A stretch of DNA of 64,000 bases from Rhexocercosporidium sp. MPI-PUGE-AT-0058 (Eukaryota > Ascomycota > Leotiomycetes > Helotiales). The stretch lies in assembly GCA_020746875.1 (NCBI GenBank), contig JAGTJL010000026.1, positions 124,001 to 188,000 of the forward strand, given 5' to 3'. The notes beneath the pieces were generated by a model. The model saw only the letters and a program-made list of their open reading frames with translations. It searched no databases and was not told the origin of the DNA. Shown piece after piece: positions 49,501 through 61,826 of the stretch; position 1 is the first letter of the stretch; the number at the start of each line of letters is the position of its first letter. The position numbers and the translations under genes are program-made.

Positions 49501-50980
49501 ATTTTATTTTTTATTTATATATTAATATTATTATTAATAAGAAGTCGAATAAGCGTTTTTATATTATTAACTTAAAAAAGAAAAGCGCGATTTCGAAATA
49601 CGCCTAATACGCTTAAACTAAGGATTTTTTATTTAAATCGCTCGGAAATAATATACTTTTATTTTCGCTTCTGACGAGATAAAGGTTTATCTTACGCTTA
49701 GCTACTAGAACGAAATAAAAGGACGTTATAAGCTTTATCGTATTCTTTAATAATTATATTACGATTATGGACGAATATAATTTAAAGAATAAAATCTTAA
49801 TAAATAAGCTTATATTATCTGTCCTCCGATTATAATATCTTCCGGTCCTTCGATAGGAAGTAAAATCAGAGACCTGCGTATTATTCTTAATTATAGTTTC
49901 TATAATAAGGCTAAGCTTATTATTTAATGCCCTTATAAGACGATTACTTTAAACTGACTTTTCTATTATTAAAAAAGCCTGCTATTTTTTTAATCTTAAA
50001 AGAAAAGAATTATCCGCATATTTTTAAAAGTATAAGTCTCTTTAGTATATTATTATATATAAAACTTAAATTCAGGTTCGAGAGCAGGAAAAGTAATTAT
50101 ATAAAAAAAAGTCTTAAATATTTTAAATTAAAGAAACTAAATTTATTAAAGCTAATAATATCGTCAATCTTATAATCTTAGAAAAGCTAAATAAGGCAAG
50201 TTATAACGTTAAGATAAAAGAACTCCTAAGATAATCGAAATCAGAAGATATTTTAAATTAAGACTCAAAAAGTAAAATTATAATTAATTTAACTCTTAAT
50301 CCCAGATTATAAGTCGTTATAAATAAAAAAGTATTTATATTAACGCTTAACGTAAGTTTTTAAATAAATCTAAAGCGAACTTTTAATCTCGTAAATAAGA
50401 ATAAGCAAGAAACCGTAATTATAATCTTTAATCCCGGTTTAAGAGTTACGGCTTCTAAGATTTAGCACGCTATTCTTGAAAAACTAATTATAATAAAAGA
50501 AGTTATAAGATTAAATTCAAGGATTATAAGCTTTAGCGAAATCGACTTAAAAGATAAAGCTCAAAGAGAGGCTCGAAGAGCAAAGAACGATAAGCTCATG
50601 AATCGACTAATAATAGAAGATATTACCGCGACTTATAAAGTATTAACCGGTAGACTCTTAAGCTTCCTTAGCAAGCTAAAAATTAAGCTCAGTCTTAAGG
50701 TCAGTAATTTAAGACTTAAAAAACTAATAATACTCTCTTAAAGATTATTTATTCTTATTATTAAACTTTAGCTACCGGAAGATATCTTTTATAATAATAA
50801 CGGTAAATTATAAAAAAGTAAATCGAAGAAGGTTAATTACGTTTTACTTATTCTAGAAAAAGACTTAAACGAAAATAAATCCTTTACTTTTAAAGCGAAA
50901 AACAAGCGTAATACCGAAGTAATTTTAGCTCGAGTTATAAAGAAGGGCAAGAAGCACCTTTAAGCCCGGATCATAAGTTA
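46550..50980 (+). pseudogene. Unidentified extra ORF region 3' of integrase in the 12.4-kb Gypsy
   Basis: After integrase the plus strand keeps protein-like open stretches with RIP-type stops, for example LNKFIFNKA about 47410, PDPESKVDKVINLASLFII about 47870, and a well-preserved run from 48270 (FLKELQDFIIKYINAERGRF, then KTRIKLIKEDLLTAAINCI, KLRALLKAEFDSAYI). I recognise no domain. Ten or so copies of an 18-nt GATCCCGGATCAAGAGTC-like motif are scattered through it. It could be an additional gene of the element (env-like position) or captured host DNA. Confidence 0.45.
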
Positions 50981-51188
50981 ATATATATTATTAATTAGCT
51001 AAATCTCTTTCTTTTATTTATTTCGATATAAGTTAAAAAAGATATTAAAATAAAAAAGTCTAACGTTATCTTTTTTTTATTTTAAAAAAATATCTTTCTT
51101 TTTTTTCTTCTTTTCCTTCTTTTAATAAGCCGAGTTATAAGCAGGCGGAAGTAATCTGGAGCGATTACTTATTATAATTAAGAACGGA

Positions 51189-51405
51189 TATAAAATGGCG
51201 ATTCTAGCCAGGAAATAATACTTGAAGCGTTATTTAAAAAACTAAATATATAACTTTTAAAAGTTCGTATAAGAAGTTATTCTTTTATATAAAATTAAAA
51301 GAATTAAATACTTTTCCACTTTAAATCTTAATCCCTTAAAATTACTAAGCTTTTTACTTAATGCCTTTCGCCGTGCTTCCTTCTTTGTTTGTTATAGCCT
51401 TCATA
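51189..51405 (+). repeat. 12.4-kb Gypsy 3' LTR (217 bp)
   Basis: Partner of 39012-39228; followed by the TSD ATAT. Confidence 0.92.
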
Positions 51406-51409
51406 ATAT

Positions 51410-52500
51410 TTTTATAGACTTTATTACGGATCTTTTTTTAATAAAATTAAATATTAATTTCGGCGATGTCCTAAAGTATAATATTATTTTTGTCTTTATA
51501 TATAAACTTATTAAAAAGCCCGAATTCCTCTTAATCACAAAGGAAATAAACTCGTTTTAGCTCGCTTATATTTTTATTTAATAAATTTTTTTACGGTATA
51601 ATATGCCAGACGAATTTATTTTAAATCGAAGATTACTTTTTATATCCGTATTTTAGTCGACGATTATTAAAACCTTATAAGCTTAACGTAAAATATTTAC
51701 GGCGTTTTATCCTTAAACAGACAATTAAATAAAGCAAATAAACGCTATTTTAAAGACTTATTTACGTATTTACGTTCAATTTAATTAAAAGAATTAACTA
51801 GATTCCTCGGACTCGTAAAGCATGCCTAATATAACTCTTTTTTATTAATTACTAAAGTTTCTCCTTTCGAAAACAACGGCGTTTTTATTAAATTATTTTA
51901 AATTAAGTTCCTCCTTAATTATAAGTCCGAATCCGTAAAGTAACTCGCCGACCGCATAACGTAGTTTTATAAGACGTTAAAATCGGACTTAATTAATACT
52001 CAGAACCTTTAAGTAAAATATTACGATATAAAATATAAACGGCTTAGCTTTAAGGTCGGGGACTTAATATACTTTAATATTAAAAACCTTTTTAATAATT
52101 AATCGTGTAGGAAATTAAGACTTAAAAGAATTAGCCCCTTTTTAGTCCTCGAGAATATCAATACTTAAGTATATAAATTACGACTCTTTACTTTTTAAAA
52201 AATCTATAATGTTTTTTACGTTAACCTTCTTTTGCCTTATCGTAGCGCAACTAAGGTGGACCGTTTCTTAAATATATTGAATAAGCTTAGTCCGGAATTT
52301 ATTATAAATAATAAAAAAGAGTAAGTCGAAGAATAAGAAGTTCAAAAGATCCTCGATTTTAAAATCTTAGGTTAATAAAGAAAATTATATTATTTAATTT
52401 ATTAAGATAAATAAGGACTTAATTACAATTCTTAATATAAAGTCAAAGACTTTAAATACGCATAAAATACTATTACTAAATATTATATTATAAACCCTTT
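51410..52500 (+). pseudogene. Chromodomain Gypsy pol, second part (integrase core and chromodomain)
   Basis: Continues the frame interrupted at 39011. Integrase core: DFITDLF at 51416, PDEFILNRRLLFISVF (51605) and TAFYP (51700) matching the D-G-PD--VSDRGSLFTS-F / TAFHPQTDGQ pattern with RIP damage. After a basic linker, 52340-52480 shows VQKILDFKILG and LYYLIY ... GLNYNS, the layout of a C-terminal chromodomain (V--ILD-R, Y-V-W-GY, -SWEP). Chromodomains target such elements to heterochromatin. Confidence 0.75.
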
Positions 52501-52830
52501 AAAACTTAATAGCGTGGCCGACGCCGATGCTTAATTATTACTTTATATTTATAATATTCCGTCTTATGTTTATAATCATACTTCATATTTATAACTTAAT
52601 TATTTCATTTAAAATATAAAATATTTATTTATTTTAAGACTTCCTTAGCTTTACTATAGCGATTCCTTAGCTTATTTAATACTTATTACACACGTAATAA
52701 TATCTTTAAAACTGAATTCCTCTCACGTATTTTACTACTACAAAATAAACACGGCAGAAAATTCTCTTTTTTATAATAATTATAATAACTCTTATTTGTT
52801 TTACCTTTTCTTTTTATAACATAATTATTA
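52501..52830. other. Spacer between pol and the extra ORF
   Basis: AT-rich; no domain recognised. Could hold the start signals for the downstream ORF. Confidence 0.3.
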
Positions 52831-52839
52831 TTAATTTTA

Positions 52840-53865
52840 TTTAACGTAATAACTACTTCCTCTTATATATTACGAACCTACAACTCGCCTACAGTAATAC
52901 TATAACTTCTCCCTCGAAGCTTAAACTCGTACCGGACAATAAATACTCCCGCTTAAACTTTAATTTAATAATAAAAAATGAAAGATACGCGAATTAAGAA
53001 TATTTTATTAAATTATACGCTGCGGGCGTTTTAGGCCTAATCGACCTTAATATTAATATAAAAGACATCGATCTCGCAGATAAATATATAATAAAATTAA
53101 TTATAACGGCGTTTAACTTATTTATCGGCAACTTTAGTAATTATACCTAAATTATTATTAACTCGTTCTTTTTTTAATATAAAAAGCTCTTCACCTAGTT
53201 AATAGTTATAAGACGTTTTAATAGTATGAAGGTCGATTCCAAGACTTTATAAGGCGAATTTCGAGTTATAAAGAAGTTTATTATATAGATTAAATATAAT
53301 AGAAAGCACTTTACTATTTTAAACTATTAAATTACTTAACGGGAAAAGGAATTAAAAGAGAAGAGGACATAAAACCACAAACTTAAGGCCGTTTAAAACA
53401 CTTTATTTACCTTTTAACTATTAATAGACTAAGGACCGTCCGCGGCTACTTTATAAATCTTACCCTTAACCGGCCTATTAAGTATACTTAAAAAAAATTT
53501 CCTTAATCCTAAAGGTTATTTCTTACGCATTTATTATTAAGACTATTTAAGTTAGCTTTCGTAAGAATACTTTAAAGTCTAGCGAATTAATAAAGAAAAT
53601 AAAAGTATTATCGTTAATAAAGAAATTCGCGAAAGTTAAAAAAGAAGCTAAGTTTAAAAAGCGGTTTATTAAATTACTTAACTATAAAAAGAAAAGTCTT
53701 AAGTATATTATTTAAATAAAAGATAAAATAACACCTTTTATTAATTTCGACTCGGACAAGAACGATTCACTTGTTATATTAACTCCTCACGGCCACTTTA
53801 TAAAGACTTTATATAATCGGCAAGAAAAGGAATTAAACGAAGATAATAACGACGATTAAGACCTT
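52840..53865 (+). pseudogene. Unidentified ORF of the chromodomain Gypsy, 5' part
   Basis: Plus-strand open stretches: PSKLKLVPDNKYSRLNF (about 52910), EYFIKLYAAGVLGLIDLN (53000), IIKLIITAFNLFIGNFSNYT (53090). After a frame change come an acidic, lysine-rich run (ELIKKIKVLSLIKKFAKV), FINFDSDKNDSLVIL and LTPHGHFIKTLYNRQ up to the Copia insertion. I do not recognise it; the acid/lysine-rich composition would suit a second Gag-like or an accessory protein. Confidence 0.4.
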
Positions 53866-54049
53866 TGTGGTATAGAAGTGGATTAAAGCACTGTGAGCAG
53901 TTATAATTAAATTAAAGTAATTAATTATTATTCTAAAAGCTCTCTAAATTAAAAGAAGACAGTTATTCTCCTAAAAGCGGTTTATAATAATAGAACTTAA
54001 TTAAGTCACGTATAGTGCTAAAAGAGCAGCTGCCCGTGCTTATACGACA
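53866..54049 (-). repeat. Minus-strand Copia 3' LTR (184 bp)
   Basis: Plus-strand ends TGTGGTATAG and TATACGACA. More AT-shifted in its interior than its partner at 61638-61821. Confidence 0.92.
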
Positions 54050-57000
54050 TACCCCTTAGGCAATTAATAATAATAAGCTATTACTATTATAATTAATTAT
54101 ATTAAGTAAAAGTAAATAATAAAAAAAAATTAAATAAATAAATTCACTTATATGCGGTAATCAGGCAAACAACCTAACTATATAAATTAACGATTTTCCC
54201 ACTAAACCTAAACTTATAAACACTCGATAATACATAAATCGACTGCTCTCGATCTACCACTTAATCAATTCATTAATTAATTAATTAACTACTCCCTTCG
54301 ACACTATAGGTGTCTTTAAGCGCTCCGCCAGAATCGTTATAGTAAAACGACGATCTACTTGCTAAAGCAAAGTAAGTAACTTAATTTTTAATTTATTAAT
54401 TTTAATCTATTAATCGAAGATTAATTAATTAAAGATTAATTAATTAAAAAATAACCGCTAACTTATAATAAGTTAAGGCTATTATTAATAATAAAAAGAA
54501 AGTCGTTATTAAGGCACGACTATCGGCTACTCCCGTCCCCGCCCCCGCTCCTCGCCGTGCCGCTATTACTCCCTGGGCTCTAAAGCAACCAGTAAGTACT
54601 CATATAATAATCTATTTAAATTACATTAATAGCGCCCTTTAAATAAAAGGTAGCAGTTAATACTATAATACCGTTAAAAAAGGTACTCGCTGCTTTGCTT
54701 ACTTATCCGGCTATAAGTACGTAATTACTCCCGTTATTACTTAAGCTCTTTTTCTTATATATTATAATACGTTAAAAAATAAAATTAATAAAAAGGTAAA
54801 TCGATTTAACTACTCCTTTTTCGCTTTTTAATTTATTATTAATTTTTTTAAGAACTAAAGTAATTAAGAATCCCGGTCCGTGCCGCCCTTAAAAATAATA
54901 ATATTAATAAAGCTATTACTATTAGTATTACTATTAGTTTTAATAATAGAGTTGCTTTAAGAGCTATTAATAAATTTAAAAGTAATAATAAAAATAATAA
55001 TAATAAAGAAAACGGTAAGTTACTTACTTTATTTTTAAAAAATTAAATTAATTTAATTAATTTCTTAAAAAAAGCCTTTAATTACTTTTATAACTCATAC
55101 TCGTATTATTAAAGAAAAAATTACTACCGCTACGGGTGCTCTCTTTATTAAAAAGAATAATAAAAAAATAATTAATTATCTTATTACTACTGCTATTATT
55201 AAAGCTGTTCGCGCTACTGCCGCTACTAAGGCTATTATTAAAGCTGCTCGCGCCTATAGTCCGGGCCTTAGTGTTTTAGCCTTCCAGGTTATATTTACTT
55301 ATAAAGTTATTCTTATTCTTAAATAAAAGGCTTAAGCTATTCGCGTTAAAAAGCTAATTAATATAATAACTAATGCTTTAAGCGAATTAATTCGGGAGGT
55401 TTTAAGCCTTTTACTTTTTAATAAATAAATTACTCTTTTATTATTTAAGACTTAAAAACCTCTTACTCTTTAAGTATTCCTTTATATTTTAAAAACTAAA
55501 GTTTACGTTTACTTTTAAATTAAAGAATTATTAAAAGCAATTAATTTTTTAAAATATAATAATTTATACCTCCAAACTTAATTAATCTTTAATAAAATAA
55601 AATTATAAATGAAAATTTATAAAAGAGAATTTTATAAAAAAATATATAATAATATAAATAAAGCTCTTTAATTAAAAAGTAAACTTATTATATAATTACT
55701 TTAAAAACAAATAAAAAGTAAAAAATATATATAAGAAACTACTTTAAAGTAAGTCTCTTAAAAGAGTTACTTTAATTAAGCACAAACATTTACTAAGTTA
55801 ATAAAAACAATAAATACTTTAAATTTCTGCTAAAAAAGGTTTTTAATAAGTCCGTTAGTTAATATATAACTTATAAAAAGATATTTTATTATAAAAGTGC
55901 CCTTTTAAAACTCTTAGCGTAATTATATATTTTAAATATTAACGTGGCGCAACTTAATAAAAATACGCTAATTTTTCTTAATAATTAACCGAATCGTTTA
56001 TTAATTATTATAAAAAATTATCTAAGCTACTTTTATATTAAGGCGTAATTCTTAAAAGAATCGCTAAAGTGCTATAAGTTCTTTATTAATACGTTTAACT
56101 CTAAAAAGCTTTACTTATATTATAAACGTAATAATTATATTTTATAAAGTTACTTTTTAAAAAATTAAACCTTTAAAAAATATAAAAATATATTTATTAA
56201 AAGATTACCTTATCTTAATATCGTTTATAAAAGAAGTATTTAATACTATTATAAAGTAAAAGTCGCGCAGCTTATAATTATAAGTAATCGCTAAAAAACA
56301 AATGCCGAAAAAGTAATAAATTATTTAATTAATTATAATTAAGTGCTCTCGGGAAAAATTAATTAAAAAATAAAAAAGCCTTAAAGTAATAAAAGCGACG
56401 TTTATATGCAATATAATTATAATATAAAGCATTGATTTAACCTTTTCTTAAAACTCCTTAATTTAAACTAAAGTAACTTATTTTTAATTTTTTAATAACT
56501 TAACTTAAAATAATAATATACTTAAATAATTTCTATTTACTAACTCAAATTAAAAAATAACCTTTTAAATATAAATGTCGTATATTAAAGAAATAGTCTT
56601 TGCTAATTAATCTCTAATAATACGAACGCCTAAAAACCACTTTATTTACTCTCTTCTAATAAGCTTATATATTATATTTAAGCTGTTAATAATTAATTTA
56701 ACGTCTTTAAAAGTCAAACTATAATAAAACACTTAAATATTGTCGACATAAAATATTACAAATACTATACGTTACTCGTTTATAAATATATAAGGCTCCT
56801 CTTTATAAATAATTAACCCTAAAGTTATTAAAATATAAGTAAAGTTATTATATTATAACGTCGATAAGTCCCTAAGTCCGTAAAGTGCGCGATTAACTTC
56901 TATTATCTTTCCGTCTTATTTAAAACCGTTTAATAAATAATAGCGTACGCAAACACTTGTCTTACTTCGTTTAACGTTAATAAAAGTATTTATTATATTA

Positions 57001-60000
57001 AATTAAATTATTTTTAAATTAAATTAAACTATAATAGTTCTAGCGGTTTTAAAAAAGTAAATAATTAAAGTAATTATATATATTAATAAAATTAACGTTT
57101 TAGGCTATAAGTCTCCTCTTATAACGATTCGGGAACGATAGCGGGTTAAATACCCTAATGAATCGACTTTAGCGTAAAATACTCATTTTAAGGAAATTAA
57201 TTACTTAATAATAAAAGTATATTTAACGACTTTCTAGTAATTGCGCGACTTAAGGTTAATAATCTCCTTAATAACGTCGGCTCTAAAGTGCTCTTTTAAT
57301 AAATAGTCCCTAAGGTCTCTTTAATTTAATAAGTCCTTAAGCATTTATAATTAATAAATCCGTAAAAGCTTAACTAGTTATTAAATTTCGACATTTTTAA
57401 GTATAAACGCTAATATAATAACGTGAATTACGCTTAAGTCTTTTCCGTCTCTTTACACTAGTTTTTAATTAAGCCAGAAAGTCCTTAAAAAATCCTTTAA
57501 GTACTCGCAATTACTTAACGATTATAATAATTTTATAATTAGCTTTTTAATAATTATTATATAAACGCTTTAATTCGGTTTTATTACTTTATTATTAACT
57601 TAAGTCTTTCGACTTTTATTAATTACTTAGTCTTTTATTCTTTTCCTTTTAAAAGGTTTAAATAAGCCGGAATTTAATTTAATTAAAGCCGAAAACAATA
57701 AGCGTAAACCTAATTCTTTATCTTTTTTTAATTTTAATAATTGCAAATGCTCTTTATATTTAATTACTTAAAATAAAGCTTTTAATTGCTTAAGGCCGAC
57801 ACTTTCTTTAAGTACTTTTTAACGCTTAAGACCGCGTTTTTAGTTATATAGCCCTTTAAAGTAAATTATAATTTATAATATCGACTTCCGCTTAGAGCCT
57901 ATATTACTTTAAAAGTTTAATATATTACGTAAAACACCTCTTTTAATTACGCTTTTAGACGTTAATTATCTTAAAGTATCGGCTCGTTTTAAGACTTAAT
58001 TAAGATATTTATAAATAAAAAGTCTAATACTCTTTTTTTAGCTAAATTACCCTCGAATTCTTATTAATAAGCGGCTAAATAAAATTAAAAGCTATTAAAT
58101 TAGCTAAAAATAGCGTATTTACTTCTATTAACTTAATTAAAGAAGAGTAAATGGCTTTACCCTCGAGCTTAAAAGCTTAATTAAAGGTTTTAACACCCCC
58201 GAGCTCATAAACTCGTCGACTTCTATAGCGTTTATTGCTTCGCTTAGTTATTCTCCGTTCGAAGTAATAAACGGTGTTTTTAATTCTAATGTATTAAATG
58301 CGTTTAATTAATTAATTATAACAAAACCAACGTTTTAATCTCCCTCTTCTTCTTTTAACATTTCCATAAGATCCTTTAATATTAAGCGCGGCTAGCCGAC
58401 CGCTCTTTTTATATTTAAAGAGCTTAAATAAAAAAGGGTTTTATTAAAAGTAATATTTTAAGTCATTATTATACACTATAATTAAGGCACTTAAATCCTA
58501 TAAATATTAAATAAAACGTATTTAATTAAATAACTAAGGTACGCTCGCGGATTAACTTTAAAAGCTTTCTTTTAGCGAAGAGTTTCTCGATTTTTAATTA
58601 TAAAATAAGCTTTATAGCCGTACGTATATAAGTTACTTTAATTAGGCCGTAAATCGGTTGTCAGCTTTAACGTGAGCTTAAGGTCGTAATATTAAAAATA
58701 CTACTTAAACTAAGCTTAAAACACTTCGTTAAAGCTCTTAAAGCTTTTATAAGTAAATAAACTTATATTATAAAGAACAATTACCGCCATTATTAATTCC
58801 GTTTAAAGCGCCTAAAATAAATTAATAAAAAGGCGCATCTTAATTAATTTATCGATTATTTCTTTACTTACGCGCTCAGCTCCTTTATTAAGTTAATATA
58901 TATATAAGAGAATAAATTTAATATTAATATTACTCTTCTTACACTACTTTTTATACTTAATTAATTTATTAATCCTTATAACTAAAGTATTATTATTTTA
59001 GCGTATTTTATAAATTAAAAGCCCGAATTAGCGTCTTATTTACGCCTTAAACGGTTTAAAAATATTTAAAACGGTAATCAACCCTTTAGTTTTTAAAAGC
59101 CGCTTATAGAATTTCTTATTATATTTATTCTTAATTAATAAAAGCCAGTTATTCTTATTAAAACCTATTAAAAAGTCAAATAAATCTTAAAAAATGCGGT
59201 AAAAAGGACGGGTAGCTATTCTCTTTAATTAACGACGACTTATTACTTATTATATAATAGTTACCGCATAATACTCGCATTTTAACCGAGTTAAGCCTTA
59301 AATCTCGACGTTACGCGCATTTTTTATTAAGTTTTTTAAGGCTTTTTTTCCTAAGTAACTTACGCGTAAATGCCATAAATAAGCTTTGTCGACTCGTGAC
59401 TTTAAATATTATTTACTTAATTAAAAACCTTAACGAATGCTTTTCTTTAACGTTAAAAATATTAAAAAATTATAATTTAAATAAATTAAAATGCGGCAAA
59501 TAATTAAAAAAACTAAAAAGTAATTAAAAGACTTATATTTAAAAAAAGCTAAATTAAACTATCGTTATAATTACTTTAAAACCAAACTATTCTTAGCTAT
59601 TCCCGTGCGTAAAGTATAATTTAAACTATTATATTAAACTCTTATTTACAAAAAGTAAGCTTTTAAAATAATATTAATATTAAAACTTTTAATAATAACG
59701 ACGTTCGAAAGAATTAAATCGCTTATATTTAATTTATTAAGGCCGTAGAAAACACCTTTAAAGACTTAAGTACCGCGGCCTTTAATTATTAAACTTAACG
59801 TTCCGGCCTTAACGTTATCGTCCGTAATAAATTTAATAAAGCTTTCGAGGACGAAGAAAGCTTTTAAATTTATTAAATAAGTAACAGCTTTATTATTAAA
59901 TAAAGTGCTCTTTATGAGCGAATAGCGATTCATATTTATAATAGCGTATACCTCCGTAATAACAAAAGCTTTGTCGAGAAATTCAAGGCTTATAAGGCAA

Positions 60001-61637
60001 GCTTAAACGTTTTTAAAGTATCTTACTTTTATTAAAACAGTTGGCTTTAAAGCTATAAGAGCTACTAATACTTAAGTAAAAAAGGAATTACTAAAAGGCG
60101 GTCCGAAAGTCAGTTACGTTATTAATAATATATTTTTATTGAGTTTAGTAATTTCTCGACAAAGGTTAAAGAAGTTATTCTTTAGTCGGAGTCGAGTCTT
60201 CTTAATTTCCTTTATTAATAATAGGTTCTTAAGGTTACTCGCCGTTAAGCCGTCGTAATAATACCGAAGTCTATAATAATTAATAGCCTTATAACGGTAA
60301 AAGTAATATTTACACGAGTAAGTATTCACTCGCGTGTTTAGCGATTAATTTCGTTAAACCGACGAGGTTACGAAAGCATTTAATCTTCTTTTAAAAGTGG
60401 CATATAAGCTTATTATTTTTTATTATTTAAAAGCTATAAGTAATTCCTTATTAAGAATAAATAACTAATTAACGTAATTAAATAAAGAGTATTAATTTAC
60501 TACCCCGAGAATATCATTTCTTAATAATTCAAAATGCCGTTCGCGCGCTCATTCTAGTATAAGCTTCTCTTATACCGCCTTAATAAAGTCAAGCACTACT
60601 AGCGGTCCTTTAACGTCCGATAAGTCGTATAAAAGAATATCTTAATAGGCCGCTTTTCATTCTTAAAGCCATTCCTTAAAATTAATTCGCCTTACCTTAA
60701 TAATAATAAGCTTCTTTTTATAAATAAATTATACCAGCGTGCGAGCACTTGTTTTTAAAGGGGCGTAATCTCTTTTAAGGATTTAAAAGAATAACTAAAG
60801 AGTCTATGACTTTAATTAAAGGTTTCCGTTTATTATTTTAATTAACTATTCCTTTTCTATACGAGCTTACTCATTCTTATATTTCCTAATTACTCCTTAA
60901 TAAATAAAGGGATTAACTGTCTCTTAAATCCACTTATAAACTGCCTTATAAACTTAAGCCTTTTCCGTCTATTATATAAGCTTCCTTATATGTTCCCTTA
61001 TAAAAGTAATATATATTAAAGTTATATTCTTAATTATAACTTTTGCTAATAGTAATACGCTCGGCTTAAGGCCTTTCTTTATAAGGTCGCGAGCATTTTC
61101 GTCCTACTTTACTTAAGCCTAAAAGTTATGCTTAATAACTTCTTTATTTTATTATATTTTTAAATCGTTTAATAATAAGGGTTTCGGTTCGGCGTCGAAA
61201 AGGTTAAGAGTAACTAATAACGTAAAGTTTATTAAATCTTATATCTTATAAAAGACATAAAAGGATTTAAACGCCTAATATTAAGGAGTTTAAGTACGCT
61301 TATTGTAATTAAAAGGAGTTTAATTATTTAAAGAAAAAGCTAAAGTTAAGTCTATTATAATAAAGGAGTTACTTTCGTAAGCTCTGAGTATTTAATAAAA
61401 AAGAAAAGATTAAAAAAATATTAAGTCCAGTTGCTCGGCTTTTATACTTATTTAAAGTAAAATCGAAAAGTTAATAAAAAACAGCGGTGTAAATTACACT
61501 TTATAATAAAATAAAAAACTTTATAACGTATAATAAATGCTTTCTATTTATAAACTTACCTTATAAGTTTTATTTAAATTAATAACGTATAAAAAGAAAA
61601 ATATTAACTTAATAGTTTTATTAACGGGGCTTATAAT

Positions 61638-61821
61638 TATAATATAAAAGTGAATTAAAGCATTATAAGCAGTTATAATTAAATTAAAGTAATTAATTGT
61701 TATTTTAAAAGCTCTTTAAATTAGGAGAAAACAGTTATTCTCCTAAAGGCGGTCTATAGTAGCAGAACCTAATTAAGTCACGTGCAGTGCCAAGAGAGCA
61801 GCTGCCCGTGCCTATACGACA
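61638..61821 (-). repeat. Minus-strand Copia 5' LTR (184 bp)
   Basis: Keeps CACGTGCAGTGCCAAGAGAG where the other copy has T/A changes; its left terminus (TATAATATAA) is however more mutated. Confidence 0.92.
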
Positions 61822-61826
61822 ACCTT

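Larger units (their letters stand above)
39012..51405 (+). mobile_element. 12.4-kb Gypsy retrotransposon nested in the integrase of the chromodomain Gypsy
   Basis: 217-bp LTRs at 39012-39228 and 51189-51405 (TGTAAAGTGGCG start, TATAAAATGGCG in the more mutated copy). The target duplication is 4 bp: GTAT (39008-39011) and ATAT (51406-51409, one G-to-A). Cutting it out with one TSD copy rejoins the host integrase frame as DSIFIDFITDLF. At 12,394 bp it is long for Gypsy because about 4.4 kb of additional ORF-like sequence follows the integrase. Confidence 0.9.
53866..61821 (-). mobile_element. Copia retrotransposon nested in the chromodomain Gypsy
   Basis: 7956 bp with 184-bp LTRs (53866-54049 and 61638-61821) and a perfect TSD ACCTT (53861-53865 and 61822-61826). 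Coding is on the minus strand. The clearest domain is RVT_2 at about 57010-56690: NTFINVKRSKTSVCVR, GKIIEVNRALYGLRDLS, EEPYIFINE and FVIFYVDNI (YVDD expected). Other pol parts are too RIPped to place exactly. Removing it restores an in-frame DDxDLIILYNKNEDF across the junction of the host ORF (x is a stop). Confidence 0.92.
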
